Source: Varanus komodoensis (taxonomy: Eukaryota; Chordata; Lepidosauria; Squamata; Varanidae). From it: a stretch of DNA of 64,000 nucleotides. Where the stretch lies: positions 114,735,503 through 114,799,502 of the forward strand of contig NW_025335268.1 of the NCBI RefSeq assembly GCF_004798865.1, in the 5' to 3' direction. The position numbers and the translations under genes were made by a program. The notes beneath the pieces are model-generated. The model did no database searches and was not told where the DNA came from. It worked only from the letters and a program-made list of their open reading frames with translations. Shown here piece after piece: positions 10,481 through 23,586 of the stretch (position 1 is the stretch's first letter; the number at the start of each line of letters is the position of its first letter).

Positions 10481-13400
10481 CATAAAATATGACTGCATGC
10501 CACTGAGACCCTCAAACACTTGAAATTCTAACCAAGTAAGCCAGGTTGCTTTTGGTATATGTGTAAACATTGTACCGCACACGAGTGAAACAGACATGAC
10601 ACAGGGGATCTACATTGGGATCTTTAAACCTTTTCACATTTTGAAGGATTCATGAAGGGCTACAATTATGATTCCCTCCTTATTCTGACCTAAAACCTCT
10701 TCACAACTGGTTTGGGTGTTTGGACAAGCTCTCCAATGATTTTCTCCCTTCTCATCCTAAATAACACTGTGAGTTTACTGGGGTAGAAGTTTATCCTGCT
10801 GGGACATGGCATGTAGAATTCCAAAATGCTTGTTGTTACCACTGATACTGTTTAATATTTAAATAACACTGCTGTGAGATAATACAACATTTTGGTTATG
10901 TTAAATATTACAAAGCATTTCTGGGAGTGCTGTCTCAGATTTAAACTAGTGCATGAAAGCTTGTTGTCAAATAGATGACCTAGAAGTATTCTTGGAATTG
11001 CCTTGCTCTTGGAAATCCAGGGTGCCTTTGCAGGTTGCCTAGGAACAAAGGGAACTGCATATACTCTGTATCATCTATAGTATAGATTCTATGTTGACCA
11101 GCAGCAACTCTTTAGCAGATTCCAGAGAGGAAACCAGCCTTACCTGACAATACCAGGGACTGAATGTGAGACTTTTGAATGCAAAACATGTGCCATACCA
11201 CTGAGCTATGGCTGTTCCCTATGCTTTCCAATAATTTTGTAATCTTTAGGATCAACTAGAGTAATGGTTCACCCAGGATTGTGTCAACTGAACTGGCTGG
11301 CTGTGAGTACCCACATAGTAAAGTAAGGGCTTTCTCATTAGAAACCTTTGCTTACTTTTCAGACAGGCCCTACTGCATTACTTCTCTTTACTACCTAAAA
11401 GAGAACATATATGGTGAGAAGCAGGGCCTTTTTGCATTGGCTTTGAGGCTGTAGAATTATCTTCGTGTGGGGATAACTGTTACCTCACTTATGACTTTTT
11501 AGAATGGCTATAGATCTATTTGACATTTGTCCTATTGCTGTATTATTTTATTGGCTCTCATTTTTCTTAGGAGCTATTTTGTAATTTTAGGGCACAATTG
11601 ATAGAATTCCCCTCTTGTTGCTTAGAAATTTCCAGACTTGAAGCTCCTCAAATTCCTATTGACAGGACAAGAGGGGCAGCAGAAGTGAAATTTACCTTGC
11701 TGACCTTGGTGTTTGGTGATTTCCAATAGACCCACTTTTCAGTTTGCCTGGCAAGATCATCTTGGAAGAGAAGAAGGCTGGAGGAAGCTCAAGATAACTT
11801 GGATCTTGGTTTCTTTGGTCTCTTCTTCTCACTAACTTGTGCACCATTCCCTCCTCTTCCAAGTTCTCTTTTCCAACCTAGGAGTGTGGTCCTCTCCATG
11901 CTGGCTGTGAAGTTGCAAGGACCGGGGCCAGATTTCTGACTTCTCCATGCAAGAGTATGGAGGCTAGCAGAGTAAAATCTGCAGGGACTCTTTTCCTTTC
12001 CTTGCAAGTTTACAGCACAGTCCCCCAAAAAGTTTACTTTTTAAAGCAATCCTATGGTTCCCGGGACACTCTCTCAGAGATCTTAGGGTTGCTCTCCTAG
12101 ATCTTTTATTTGAAGTTTTAATGTATGTTTTATTATTTTATTATGTATTAGGAACTGGAAAAGCAGTATGTAAATATATAAAATCAATTGACCTAGTTAG
12201 GAGAAAAGAAAACAGATAAAGTAGAGGGAAGAACTTGGGTTCCTTCCAATCTCCTGTAAGCAAACATGCATTTGCATAATGGAACTTCCCCTGCTCCACT
12301 TTCTCTCATACCCAACTCCTCCAAATATGTTCTAGAGGGTCTTCTAACCTTACAAATAAGTTCTGGAGTGTGTGCAGTGTGGAGCAGTGGACACCATTGG
12401 ATATAATTCCTTGCCTTCAAATCAGCACCTGTAGATGATGCATTTTCTTATGCCCATGCTTCTTTAATAAACATGGCTATTTTATGAAATATCTATCTTT
12501 AGCAGTGGTACATTTTCACTTTAGAGGCATCCATTTATTATGATTGTAGGTAAATAATCTGAAAGGCTTAATGCAGTTTCTTACATCCCACCTCTATAAA
12601 ATTATGATCTTTAAAGGCTGAAAGCTTTCAGATGTCTGCTCTTTTTATTGACATACAACAAGAACATTGTCATCCTAAAACAGAATTTAGGCAAAAGCAA
12701 TGTATGCTGCTAACCTATACATGTTTGGACAGAAAAAAGTTTTACAATTTCTAGCATTCCCTTGCCAGTCAAACTGGCTGAGGTGCTTTAGGAGTTGTAG
12801 GATGTTTTTCTGTTCAAACATGCATAGGATTGCACTCCGAATGATTTTCTGTCCTGTAGCATGAGGGTATGAACACAGTTCTCATATTTCAAACTGTTTC
12901 TTTCTCTTTCTTTTTTGGTTACTGATGAATTCCCAAACATTTATTTACAACTTCAACAGCCAAAGTATAATTCAGTTTAGTATAACATCATGTATCTAGT
13001 ACATATTGCTGTAGTGTAGCATATTCTCTAGTGTCACTACCCCAAGTGTGTAACTTAAGTATTACAGGCAGAAGCATGTTGGCATAAACTTAGTCAACCC
13101 CTCAAGTTATTCAGCTATGTCTTTAATCCAGAATTTGGTCTAAATGCAATGTAGTAGTAGTAGTAGTAAATCTTACGGATAGTACATCTTTAAAATCCAT
13201 CAAAAATAGAATAAGATATCCAGGCATGGTCCTAGTCCAGTTATAGTCTCATACAAGAACATCCAGTCAAAGCCATGGAATGTGAATTTTCATAGCAGTG
13301 TGAACACACATATGCTTATTGTAATGATGACTCAGAGTGTGCATCTACATGCAGCCTGCCCATGTGATTCTAGATCTAGTAAATAAATTCAAGTATAGAC

Positions 13401-13956
13401 AGTATCCTAAGCACATCTACAGAGAAGTAAGTCATAAGTAATGTGAACAGGATTGCAAACTCAATTCCGTTTCACAGATACAGAATCAAGGCCATAAATG
13501 AATTTTCCCAAGATCACCAGTAGATATTCACTGCTAAACAGCAATCTTAAAACCTGTCTCCAGCAGCAATAGTTATCCAATTGATCACACTAACTTGTTC
13601 TCATACCATCACTTGACCTGACAGAGAAAGATCACGAGAAGTTTCTGTAGGCCGCATATAGCCATTTTCATTATAAAAATGAATTTATCAGTGTCCTAAA
13701 ATAAAGCACAGACATTTAATCTTTCTCATATACATATAAAATACTGCCAGTATTCCTGTACAGGGCTTTGTTTGACATCATCCTAACACTTTAACTTATT
13801 AAAACAATAATAGAATTATAGCTTATGATTGGTACAGCTTAAAGCATCCCACTGACTATCTCTGGTATTGCTATCCCTAGCATGAATGGAGGAAAAGCAC
13901 AACATTGTAGTTTCTTCTGTTTGTAAGAACTACAATAAATATAAAAACCTGCAGGT
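10481..13956 (-). other. Intron sequence with SINE and LINE-tail remnants
   Basis: No exon is recognised. It holds a tRNA-derived SINE remnant (about 11095-11222), an A/T-rich LINE-tail-like stretch near 12115-12185 and a (GTA)n run at 13151-13168. The rest appears unique by eye. Confidence 0.6.
11095..11222 (-). repeat. Degenerate tRNA-derived SINE
   Basis: Read on the minus strand it starts gccatagctcagtggtatgg, a good RNA polymerase III A-box region. A tttgcat anticodon-loop-like part and a weak B-box-like cattcagtccc follow. This is the common reptilian SINE with an alanine-tRNA-like head. It is too degenerate, and lacks the fold, to be a functional tRNA. Confidence 0.65.
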
Positions 13957-14230
13957 AGAATCACAAAATAGTAGACTTGGAAGAGGCCATGAAGGCCATC
14001 AAGTCCAACTTCCTGCTGCTGCAGGACACCACATTACACAATCCCATTCAGATGGCTGTCCAGTTTTGCCTTGAATGTCTCTAGTGTGGGAGAGCCCACC
14101 ACCTCTCTAGGCAGCTGATTCCACTGTTGTATTGCTCTGGCAGTAAGGAAGCTTTTCCTGATATCTAGTCTGAATCTAGGTTGTCACAGCTTGATTTGAT
14201 TATTCCATGTCCTGCACTCTGGTATCAGTT
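13957..14230 (-). mobile_element. CR1 3' end, second subfamily, 5'-truncated
   Basis: Read on the minus strand it contains the typical CR1 C-terminal/3' UTR block: cagctgcctagagaggtggt, ctcccacactagagacattc, and a tail ending in the ttctatgattct-like form (here attttgtgattct). It matches 19010-19178 closely by eye, and the two differ from the gtttctatgtttct-tailed CR1 copies elsewhere in this window. Confidence 0.85.
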
Positions 14231-16261
14231 AAATGCTTGTTTCAGACTAAAAAGCAACTATGGGAGACTGAAATGGGAAGTGGGTTAGAAAAGAAAAGGG
14301 GAGTCTGCTTCACCAGGGCGCTTTCTTGCCATTAGTTCAAAATTGTTCCTCCAAGCTAGGACCCTGCTTCCCCTCTTCATAGGAAGAAAAGCAGCAAGGG
14401 AAATATTTTAAGCAAGCAAACAAAGAAGCAAGAAATGAATAGGTTAATTAGCCCATTTTCACATTGCTTCTCTGCTACAACCCATGAATGCTAGGCTTGG
14501 TTTTGATTTTTGGTTCGTTTTTACTTAGAAAAAAAGAAAAATCACACAATTGTTTATCATGAACAATTTGGCCCATAGGCAATTAATGCATAGAGCAATG
14601 AAACCAACTTGCATAAATTCTTTTTTTTTTTTTTTTGCAACCTATTTGCTGCATCTTTGATAATGTCAAGCCTTTTAGATGTGTATGAGGAACATCCATT
14701 ACAGCTTTAATAGAATACTATGTCCTGCTCCAAACTGTGCCATGAGTTTGAAGAGCATTAATCAAGAACAGCTAAGACTGAAAAGTTAATGGTTTTATAT
14801 AAATGCCACAATTATACAATTCAAATCTCTGCACAAAAATAAAATTAATAAAATGCAACCATCTAAATGTATTTGATAATATACATTTATCAAGATATAT
14901 TCAGCACATCACAAGATTGCTATTTCTACAAATGTTTGACAATAAAAAGAGATTTAAAACAACAATGTCATATGAGCTTGAGATTTTACATTTGACATTG
15001 TTATGCTTTCAAACTGAGTCAGACTGAACAATTAAAAACTGTGAACAAATCAATGCAAAAATGCCTAAGTAAAATTAATTGCTTCTAATGTCCACTAATA
15101 ACGAAATGATAATCATGCAATTAAAGAACCAATACATATAAAATTTTAGTGTGGTTGTTAAATGAAGATGAATGGTTACACTTGTTATGAGTTGTATATT
15201 TTATAATATTTGTATATAACAATGGGATTTACACTTGAACTTACATTTTTGCTCATTATTTTTACAGTTGTGAACAATGGGAGGGGAAACAAACAAAATG
15301 AAAATTAAGATTAATTCAAAGAATATTATACAGAGAGAACACACTTTTCCTCTCACTAGAAAAACTTGGTCAATTGCTATAGATGCTAGTTTCTGCATTG
15401 ACAACTGGGAACCAGGCAAAATATTTCAGAAGGTGCCAGTTGCTGACTTCTAAGCTAAAATATGATTTCATCTGTGTTTTATAAAATACTTGAAGACCCA
15501 AGTCATGCAACAAGCATCAGATAATATCACAGAGCAGCTATCTCATTCACAAAGCAATAAATTTGATCAGAGGTTCTCTTAAAAAAGCAGTGCCAACAGA
15601 GAGTTCAAACTGAACTAAGTCTAAAGGCAGTGACCACTCTATTAACTGGTAAAGAATTCAGGGATGAAAGAATTCTAGGGAGAAAACACTTTAGGTCTGC
15701 AGAAATCCTGGCTATGAAAGTAATAGGGTTAGCGTTGGGGATGTGAATATCTCTCTAGAATCTCTCTTGTACCTACCAGACTTCTTTCCTGCACTCAGCT
15801 CTGGTCAGGAAGTGAGCCAAGCCAAGATCAAGTCTATGAATGCTTGTTAATGAAAGTGGCTTCTTTGTGCAAAGTATACAGTTCTTTGTACAAGGTATGC
15901 AAAGTTCTCAATACCCGGAAGTCATGTGTGTAGAAGCAGAACTCTGCTTGCACAATGGGTGTGTAGGCATCATGTGCACAAGCTGGGCTCGTGGCTTTGC
16001 TTCAACTCATTTCCTGCTGGACACACATGCAAAAGTTTGGCATAAGCAGGATTTAGGGCAGAGAAAAAGCAGGCTACAGTCTGAAGAGCTGAGGAAATCC
16101 CACTCCTAAAGTGGATTTCTCACAAATTGCTAGAAAGCAGCTCTTCAAAAGAAGTCATGCTGCTAGTATGCTTGTGGTATCAGGGTCGGCCTTGCAAGTA
16201 GAGAGCTACATATTTGCACAAAGTGCAATTTCTGTATTACTTTCCAGTGGAATATTGACAA
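14231..16261 (-). other. Intron sequence, no recognised feature
   Basis: A/T-rich intron with a poly-T run at about 14622-14636. No exon, LINE or clear repeat is recognised on either strand. Confidence 0.5.
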
Positions 16262-16639
16262 ATGATTTGCTTTAATTGGTTAAACTGAATGGGATTGGTT
16301 TGATCAGCTAGCAGCAGTTGTGTGGGTGGGTGATTCAGTCTGGTTCCTGACTCCTAGCAGAGCTGAGCAAATCATTGCAAGCTGCCCCAGCTCGTCTAGA
16401 GATACAAGCAGCCCAGCTCCCAGGGAGTGAGCAAACAGGGAGAGCAAACAGGAATTTGGTGGGGAAAGTCAAGGGGGAGGTCCCTAACCCCTTTATCTTC
16501 TTTATTTTACCTTAATCCCCACACACACATGCACACTTGTTTTCCTACTTGTAACACACTCCCATTTACTAGTAAGACCATGTTGCTAACCTTTAGTGAA
16601 GACAGGAGAAGGCACCAGTTGTCACAACAGTCCCCCAAC

Positions 16640-17455
16640 AGAGAATCAGTAAGGTTGCAAGAACAATGGACCAAGGAGACTCCACAGTGGTGGTGGCCTG
16701 CAACAACTGTGCATTGTTTGCTTTCTTACCTGAGAGCAAAATGGCCTACACATGCAACAGTTGACAGTTAGATGCAGAAGAACTAGAAGACCCTCTGCAC
16801 CAGTGGAAGCAGTGGAACTCTCGAACTGCTTCGACTCACCTGAGAAAGAGATGTGTGAGAAACCTACTGTGAAAGAGCTACATGACAGACTGAGTACCTC
16901 TGAAAAAGTGACAAAAGGTCAATCAAATAAGGAAAAAGATACCAAAGTTTGCAACAACAAAAGGAGAAGAGTGATAATTGTGGGAGATTCCTTGTTGTGC
17001 AAGGTAGAAAAATATGCATGTTGTGATGACCCAGAGAATCACCAAGTATGCTGTCTTCCTGGCAACAAGTTTAAAGATACAACTAACAAGTTCACAGAAC
17101 TCATACAACCCACTGACAAACACCCCTTCCTTCTCTTCCATGTGGGAACTCACAACACTGCCATTAGAAGCTTCACTGATACAACATCAGACTTTGCAAA
17201 TCTAGAGAGGAAAATAAAAAAACACTGGGGCCCAGATAGTCTTCTCAATCCTACCAGTACATAGAAGAAAACTATTAGGGAAAGAAAAGTTCTTCAAGTT
17301 AATGACTGGCTACAATGGTGGTGCCTTAGAGAGAGATCTGGATTCTGGGACTACAAGCTAAGGTTGGCAGATGATGGCCTGTACCTCACAAAGAACAGGA
17401 AGCAGATGTTTGGCCACTACATGAAAAAGTTCATCAGGAGAGCTTTAAACTGAGA
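16640..17455 (+). pseudogene. CR1 ORF1 with SGNH esterase domain (frameshifted)
   Basis: The 16752-17264 frame carries RRVIIVGDSLLCKVEKY (catalytic Ser block), NHQVCCLPG and FHVGTHNTA, where the usual Asn-Asp is His-Asn. The N-terminal Cys-x2-Cys part (ACNNC..CNSC) lies just upstream in another frame, around 16695-16770. The C-terminal block (ADDGLYLTKNR, about 17366-17398) has Tyr where the esterase His is expected; it ends at 17453 after HYMKKFIRRALN. At least two frameshifts separate these parts. Confidence 0.8.
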
Positions 17456-17599
17456 CATATAGGGGAGGGAGATGTGCAGCATGGCATACCATCACCTGGC
17501 AAGGACTTATATATTTCAACAGAGAAAAAACCTCAAGCAGGGCCCAACACCAGTCTTCCCAAAAATGTAGGAAGAAAACCAGGGCACAGCCAGAAAGAA

Positions 17600-18905
17600 C
17601 TTTGATGTCTCTACACCAATGCCCAGAGTATGGGAAACAAACAACACAAACTTGAGCTCATAGTACATGAGGGCAATTATGATCTTATAGGAATAACTGA
17701 AACTTGGTGGGATGACTTACATGACTGGAACTCTACAATTTATGGCTACGATCTGTTTAAGAAAAATAGAAAGGACAAAAAGGGAGGTGGAGTAGCACTA
17801 TATATATATATCTGCACCAAAATACAAGAAGAGGAACTTAGTAGCTCCATCGAAAGCATCTGGCTTAATTTAATGGGAGCCAGAAATATGAAAAAACATA
17901 TCTGTTGGCATCTATTACCGACCACCCAGTCAAAAAGAGGACAAGGATGTAACCTTCAAAAAGCAACTTGCCAGCTTTTCCAAGAAGAATTATGTTGTCA
18001 TCATGGGGGACTTCAATTTCCCTGATATATGCTGGGAGACAATTTCTGCCAAACATGACTCCTCCAAGAGATTCCTGGCATGCACTGCTGGCAACTTTCT
18101 CCAGCACAAGGTAGAGGAAGGAACACGAGGATCAGCTATCCTCAATTTAATACTAACAGGAATGGCCTGGTGGACAAAATAACAACCAGGGGGACTCTGG
18201 GGGAAAGTGGCCATGCGATACTTGAATTCTCAAATATAAAGGAGACAAAGTTACAAAGGTAACTGGAGCCAAACAAGCAACCTGCACTTCAAGAAAGCCA
18301 ACTTTAACAAACTCAGAAAAATGATAAGTGAAGTGCCATGGCAACACACCCTTAAGGGGAAAGGTGTTCAAGTGGGGTTTGAATTCTTGAAGCACAACTA
18401 CGAACAATGCCTTCAAGAAAAAAGTATAGAAGAGAGCAAAGGAAGCCCACATGGCTGCACAAAAAATTAAATGACAGCCTGAAAGAATAAAAGAGCATGT
18501 ACAGGAATGGAAGCAGGGCCAGGCCACAAAGGAAGAGTATAAACAAATAGCAAGGAATTGCAGGGACAGCATCAGGAAAGCTAAAGCAGGAAATGAACTG
18601 AGATGCTAAGAACAACCAGAAAGCCTAGATGCATCCAAAACAGAAGACACGTGAAAGAGAAAGCTGTTCAGCTACTTAACGGGGATGGCAGAGTGATAAC
18701 AGATGACAAGAAAAAGACAGAGGTGCTCAATTCCTACATCCCCTCAGTCTTCTCCCATAAGAAAATACACAACTGAGAGGAAGTTCAAGCTGGAAGTGAG
18801 AGTTGGCAGCCCAAGATTGACAGACAAATGGTCAAGGAATATCTAGATGGAATAAGCATGTTCAAAACTCCAGGGCCCAATGAACTCCATCCCAGAATCA
18901 TAAAA
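17600..18905 (+). pseudogene. CR1 ORF2 endonuclease and RT start (broken)
   Basis: The 17630-18025 frame begins MGNKQHKLELIV and contains GITETWWDDLHDW and DKKGGGVALYI, the N-terminal half of the APE-type endonuclease. A frame change follows near 17900. A block in another frame (IMGDFNFPDICWE, about 18000-18040) gives the GDFN motif. Further breaks separate the RT leader at 18650-18900. Confidence 0.82.
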
Positions 18906-18907
18906 GA

Positions 18908-19005
18908 AAGGCAGGTTGCTTTTCTTTAACTGTCATTCTTTGAGTGTTCAAAAAATTTCAGGATATCTCACCTGTAATTTTCCTCACCATCAGTGCAGTA
19001 TGACG
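18908..19005 (+). mobile_element. DIRS terminal-repeat fragment (fossil)
   Basis: The first 40 bases (aaaggcaggttgctt..ctgtcattctttgagtg) resemble the outer left end of the DIRS element at 73-115. Only a short end piece is present, between the two parts of the second-subfamily CR1. Confidence 0.55.
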
Positions 19006-19009
19006 AAGG

Positions 19010-19178
19010 AACCAGCTGCCTAGAGAGATCGTGGGTTCTCCCACACTAGAGACATTCAAGGCAAAACTGGGTAGTCATTTGAGTAGGATGGTATAAACTG
19101 GTGACCTGAAACAGCAAGGGTTGGACCTGATGGCCTTCCTGGACCCTTCCAACTGTACTATTCTGTGATCCTATGCTT
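19010..19178 (+). mobile_element. CR1 3' end, second subfamily
   Basis: It contains cagctgcctagagagatcgt, cccacactagagacattcaa, ttggacctgatggccttcct and a tail attctgtgatcctatg. It matches the reverse complement of 13957-14230. It is probably the 3' end of the same element as 16262-18905. Confidence 0.85.
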
Positions 19179-22100
19179 TACAGCAAAGAGACCAACCAAG
19201 AGATCTCACAGGCATGGATTAATGTAATGGCAGAATAAAAGCTGAATGACAAAATATCACCAAATGGTATTACGAAAATATCACCAATATAAAAAAAGGA
19301 GGAGATTATACCCTACTGCTTATTGCTCTTACACTGTCTTTTCTTTAAATCTCATATATAACATGATTTCTACAAAAGTCCATTTTGTAAAGCAATCAAA
19401 CCACAATCAACAAATCCCTCCACCATATATTGGCTTTTTTTTTGCAACAGAAAATAACTGGGTGCCCTCAACACAATGACAACAGCCTCTCCACATGGCT
19501 TCATGTAAATATTTAACAGTGTGGAGGACAAGACTGAAACCTTTGGCAAGCTACCACCTTTGACAAGTATGCATGTAACCAGCACAAAGTGGTATATCCA
19601 ATTATTGGTCATTCAAGGCAGTGCAGAAGATCATTGCGATCAATGATATCAAAGGCTGCCAAGCTATCTAGGAGAATCAATGGGCCTCTAAGAATAGATG
19701 CTCCTATAAGGGGCAAACACAACTGTAATGAATATTGGCTTCATAGTGGTCTCATAGCAGTCTCTTGTAAGAGACTAGACCTCCCTTATAATTTTCCTTC
19801 CCCCTACACTTTTAGCATTTTTTCTATTTTGTTTTTACCCTGCACTGCTGGGATGCCCCTCCATCCCATAACTCTAAAATGGAATTCAACCTTCAGGTGG
19901 AAGGACATCGAACAACCATGACTTTAAGGCATTGGTTCTTCAGGCCAATTCCTGTTCCATGTCTGCTAAATGGGACTGTGTTCAGCCAGTGGAAGGCACT
20001 ATAGAACAGAAGCATGCACTTTTGAGAAACTGTATCTCGTTCTGTCCTCACAGCATGCTAATTTACTGCCTTAGGCCAGGGTGATGATAAATACTACAGG
20101 GCTGGGACCCAGAGGAATTTGTTTTCAGTTCAATTTAATGACATAGTTCTGCTCCAAAACTAGTAAAATAGTAAAGGATCAGTGACTCTGAGTTGTGGTC
20201 AGTGCTGGAAGCATGCCCGCCAGGGAATGAGGCTTGCCACCTTTAGAACTGCCAACATTGCCATCATCTACCCTAATAGAAGGGCAGTTGTATTGCAATT
20301 TCTGGGAGACCTTAGGACTCACTCTCTTAGCAGACCTATGGGGAATGTAGCATGATGGAATCAGCCTTTTAAACCAGACAGGAGACTGTTCCCACAATCT
20401 GCTCACTATCTTCCTTAAATCCAGAAACCAACATTGCTAAAGGTAGCACTGTCTCTGTTTTTTCCAGTGTCCCTGACTCTGCAGGGAAAAGGGGCTTTAA
20501 ATGAATACAACATGAGAGTTTGGAGCAAAATAATGTATTCATGTATGGCTTGCTCTGGCTTGCTTTAGTGTTCCTTGGCTCTGCAATCATTTCTCTGGGG
20601 TACACCTGATTGTTGCATGATTCACGTGGCCTGATTTTGGTGGGTTCTCCTTGGCTTCAAGGATTTGCAGTAGGCTAAAGAAAAAAGATTAGATGTCCCA
20701 GGATGTGGATTTCTTGTTCTATTGTATTCAAAAGCCATAATCCCTTGTGTTACTTTAAACATACATACATTTACTGTGGCATAATAAGCTGTAGGTAGAA
20801 ATCCACTATACAGAAAACTATTTTTTTAAAGATGCAGTTTTTCATGTACCTGGAGAAAATGGTGTTTGTTGAAATTAATGTACAGGATCCCTGCATTTGA
20901 TCCTTTTGGACTAGCTGGTTTTTGGCCCAGAGGTGGTTCCTCTCTTGCTGACTTCCTTGAACCTTCTTTCAAGGAACCTGCATGCGTGTGTTTAAATCAG
21001 ATGCCATCTCCTCCCCTGTCCATACATCCCTTTTCACGAATAGTGCTTTAAAAAAATCACACCCACATTTTAGAGCCTGAATCAGTTGCCTCAAATTGCT
21101 GATTTTGGAAGTCATGAAAAAGCAACAAAATCATTCACTATAATGTCACTGCCAGGGAAAGAAAGAGGCACTTATAGGATATTCTTCCTCATGAACCAAA
21201 GGAAGCTGACTGGTTTTAACTATTATCATGTACCTTGACTGTGGGGGTGGGCAGGAGGCTCAGAGGCCTTTGGGGTAGGAAAAGGTAGCTGAGGTACTTT
21301 AAGAAATAATGTGGAGTGGGGGTACAGAGCAATCTGTGAATGGGGGAACATGCTCAGGATCACAGCAAACTTACTATGTAAGGCTATAAATGTTTACTCA
21401 GAGGTAATTTTTACTGCATTCAATGGGACTTACTCCCTGTTATGTGTATTTAGATTGGAGTCTTACTCCTTTTTAAATGTTCTTAGAGCTACAACCTGAA
21501 GACTGTTCCAACATCTGGATGCAGAGGAAAACCTGAGGATTGATCACTCTGGTAATTTAAAAAACAATCAGCCAAAAACCAAATTAGTTGGGCTAATCTA
21601 TGGAAAATAAAACCCCTAAATCCATAGTTGGGCAATACCTTGATTAGGAATTTTGTCTGGTTCTGAGAAAGATATCTAACTATGCATTATGCTATTTTAA
21701 AAGTTGTATGATGATGACTGCTAGTTAACATTGCAATATTTGGTGTTGATTTTAGGATTGCCAAAAATTAGAGCCCAAAAATTAGGGAAAAAATGTTCTA
21801 CCAAAATGAAGTGTTTAAGATAAAATGAAGAGCTACCTTTGGACAAAGTCTTCCCCATTAGGTCATCTTTTAAGTTAACAGATTAAAAGGGCCCAATCAG
21901 TGCTTGCAAATCAAATGTCTTGTTAGGACTTGATAAGGTTAGGCAGAGGCTGATTGGCTAGAAAGATACACTGTTATGTGCCTCCCCTCCACACCTGCTA
22001 AACCTAGTCTAAGAATGAAATTAAACTTTCCAATCCTGAAGCCATTACACTTAGTTTGTCATCAGCACTATATTGGTTACATGATGAACCTCTCACAACA

Positions 22101-22391
22101 TTTCAGGGTCACATAAAAAACCAACAGCAGTTCTGCCATGCTTGCTTTTTCTTCTAAATCCATTATAAGTGGTGAATTAGAATTACTTGAAATGACTTCA
22201 TAGTAAATTTGATGTTGTACATGTCCTTTCCCCTCCTTTCACAATGTATCAATACATTTATAAGAAAAAGAAAGCACAGAAGAATTACAAGAACTTTCTG
22301 CCTTCTCCCCTTCAGCTCCTGCACTCCCTTTCCTTTTTCCAGAAGAATTTCCAGCAATCTGGAGCAGGGGGCTGCAGGGAGGTGTGAAGTG
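19179..22391 (-). other. Intron sequence with an old short repeat
   Basis: No exon is recognised. A short reptilian repeat of the actcagaggtaa..ttcaatgggacttactc type lies at about 21385-21465. The rest shows nothing I recognise. Confidence 0.5.
21385..21465 (+). repeat. Short reptilian repeat (ttcaatgggacttactccc type)
   Basis: This matches, by eye, the dispersed repeat actcagaagtaagtcccattg..ttcaatggg..ttactccc..gtgtgcataggattgcag. A second copy is at 61130-61210. Short tail-like pieces (cataggattgca) occur near 12822 and 32959. The family name is not known to me with certainty. Confidence 0.5.
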
Positions 22392-22545
22392 AAACAGAGA
22401 AACATAGTGAGTTTCTAGAAGGGATCTCCAAGGCCATCTAGTCTGACCCCCTGCTTCAGCCTGTTCTGCTCATGACATGCCTACCATGTGCTTGTCCAGC
22501 CTTTCCTTGAACAGCCTCATTGATGGGCTACAACCACCTTCCTTC
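22392..22545 (-). mobile_element. CR1 3' tail fragment, first subfamily
   Basis: On the plus strand it reads cagagaaacatagtgagttt, then gggatctccaaggccatcta and catgacatgcctaccatgtg, and fades after tccttgaacagcctca. This is the reverse complement of the final 150 bases of the CR1 copies ending in tctgtttctatgtttct. Confidence 0.85.
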
Positions 22546-23480
22546 AATGAGATGTGAGGGAACCTTGTTTCACGAGTGAGCTCTTGTCAATGAACTGTGG
22601 ATCCATTGTGTAAGCTAGCCCAGTATTTTGTGCAACATCACAATAGGATGGAATGAAACAACCGCTGAGTACATACTGATGTGTATACATTTCGGTTTTA
22701 ATGTAGAATGAACTACCATTACCAATACTATTTTCCCCCACCCAAATGAAACACCTCATACCTTCAAATGCCTTAAAATGCCAGACACAATTTTTGTCTA
22801 TGCCAAACCATCTCTCCTCCAGTAGCCAATTGTAATCAAAAGAAACAGGTTCACAAAATCAAACATTTATTATAGACAAGTTTTAAGTCTCTATGATAGC
22901 AAAATTGAACAAGGTCACATATAAATTTAAAGGCAGAGGCTAACTAGACAACACTAAAGTACCAGAGGGAGAAATTATCTTTATGAATACACTGGCATTT
23001 ATATTGTAATACTACTTTTATACATCCACTCTACAAATGAGGTGCTGATAATAACATTAAAATAGAATCTGAGGGAACAAACATTTTTCATATTTATCTG
23101 AAATATGTCATTTTTAAGTGTGTGAGGGATTTTCAGGGTTTAGATTAAGATGGCAAGGAAAACCCTATAAAATGGTAATATCATTCAATAGAAAATTCTG
23201 CCTATATTTATATTGTGTAGCTACCTTGAAGTGTAAAAATTGCTTGCAAAATGTATACAAGAAGCCCTGGTTGACAGAGTCAAGTTCCTTGGTAAACAAT
23301 ATTTCCTGAACATTTTTAAAACCATAATATTTTAAATATTTCTCCTTTTTTCTCTTTAAATTAAAACAATTGGAACAATTGAAGGAACACAACTGTACAA
23401 ACCAAAATTTAAAGTATTTCTGATTGTATTCTCACATCTTTTAAGTAGCCATAGCATTTCCACACAGAAGGGTACAATGG

Positions 23481-23505
23481 GTTTGGTTTGGTTTGGTTTG
23501 GTTTG
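23481..23505. repeat. (GTTTG)5 microsatellite
   Basis: Five perfect pentamers lie about 80 bases downstream of the SGIP1 60-nt exon donor, in gene orientation. Confidence 0.9.
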
Positions 23506-23586
23506 TAGGAAACCAATGGGCTTCTATGAAATAGTAAGAGCAAATGGAGATTAAAGTTTCAACCCAGTATGCTATGTACTACTTAC

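Larger units (their letters stand above)
16262..18905 (+). mobile_element. CR1 LINE, second subfamily, 5' region to start of RT
   Basis: A plus-strand CR1 with its 5' region. The block gatcagctagcagcagttgt..tctggttcctgactcctagc is shared with the copy starting near 61835. It has a broken ORF1 with SGNH esterase (16752-17264), then the ORF2 endonuclease (about 17600-18240) and the RT beginning (about 18650-18900, ending near PGPNELHPRII). There it breaks off into a DIRS-end-like piece. The 3' tail of the same subfamily follows at 19010-19178, so the element was probably larger and lost its RT core. Confidence 0.85.
1..23586 (-). other. SGIP1: SGIP1 intron after the 60-nt exon (runs out of the window)
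   Basis: The exon at 23587-23646 ends in a clean GT donor in phase 1. The next expected SGIP1 coding piece, the Ser-Arg-Gly-Pro start of the mu-homology domain, was searched for by eye on the minus strand down to position 1 and not seen, so this intron is at least 23.5 kb. It holds the DIRS fossil with its nested CR1, a SINE remnant, a second-subfamily CR1, a DIRS-end fragment, CR1 tails and simple repeats. I see no other gene in it. Confidence 0.7.

Noticed and set aside
11140-11222. A functional tRNA gene on the minus strand
   Set aside because: The A box is good, but the B box and stems are degraded and the sequence continues like a SINE; it cannot fold as a proper cloverleaf by eye.
15840-16109. 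89-residue plus-strand frame before the CR1 at 16262
   Set aside because: No recognisable domain; Ser/Val-rich translation of intron sequence.
1-23586. The downstream mu-homology exon (Ser-Arg-Gly-Pro start) hidden in the left part of the window
   Set aside because: Read through on the minus strand without finding the expected peptide with AG/GT borders; it is probably beyond the window edge, but a weakly conserved exon could have been missed by eye.
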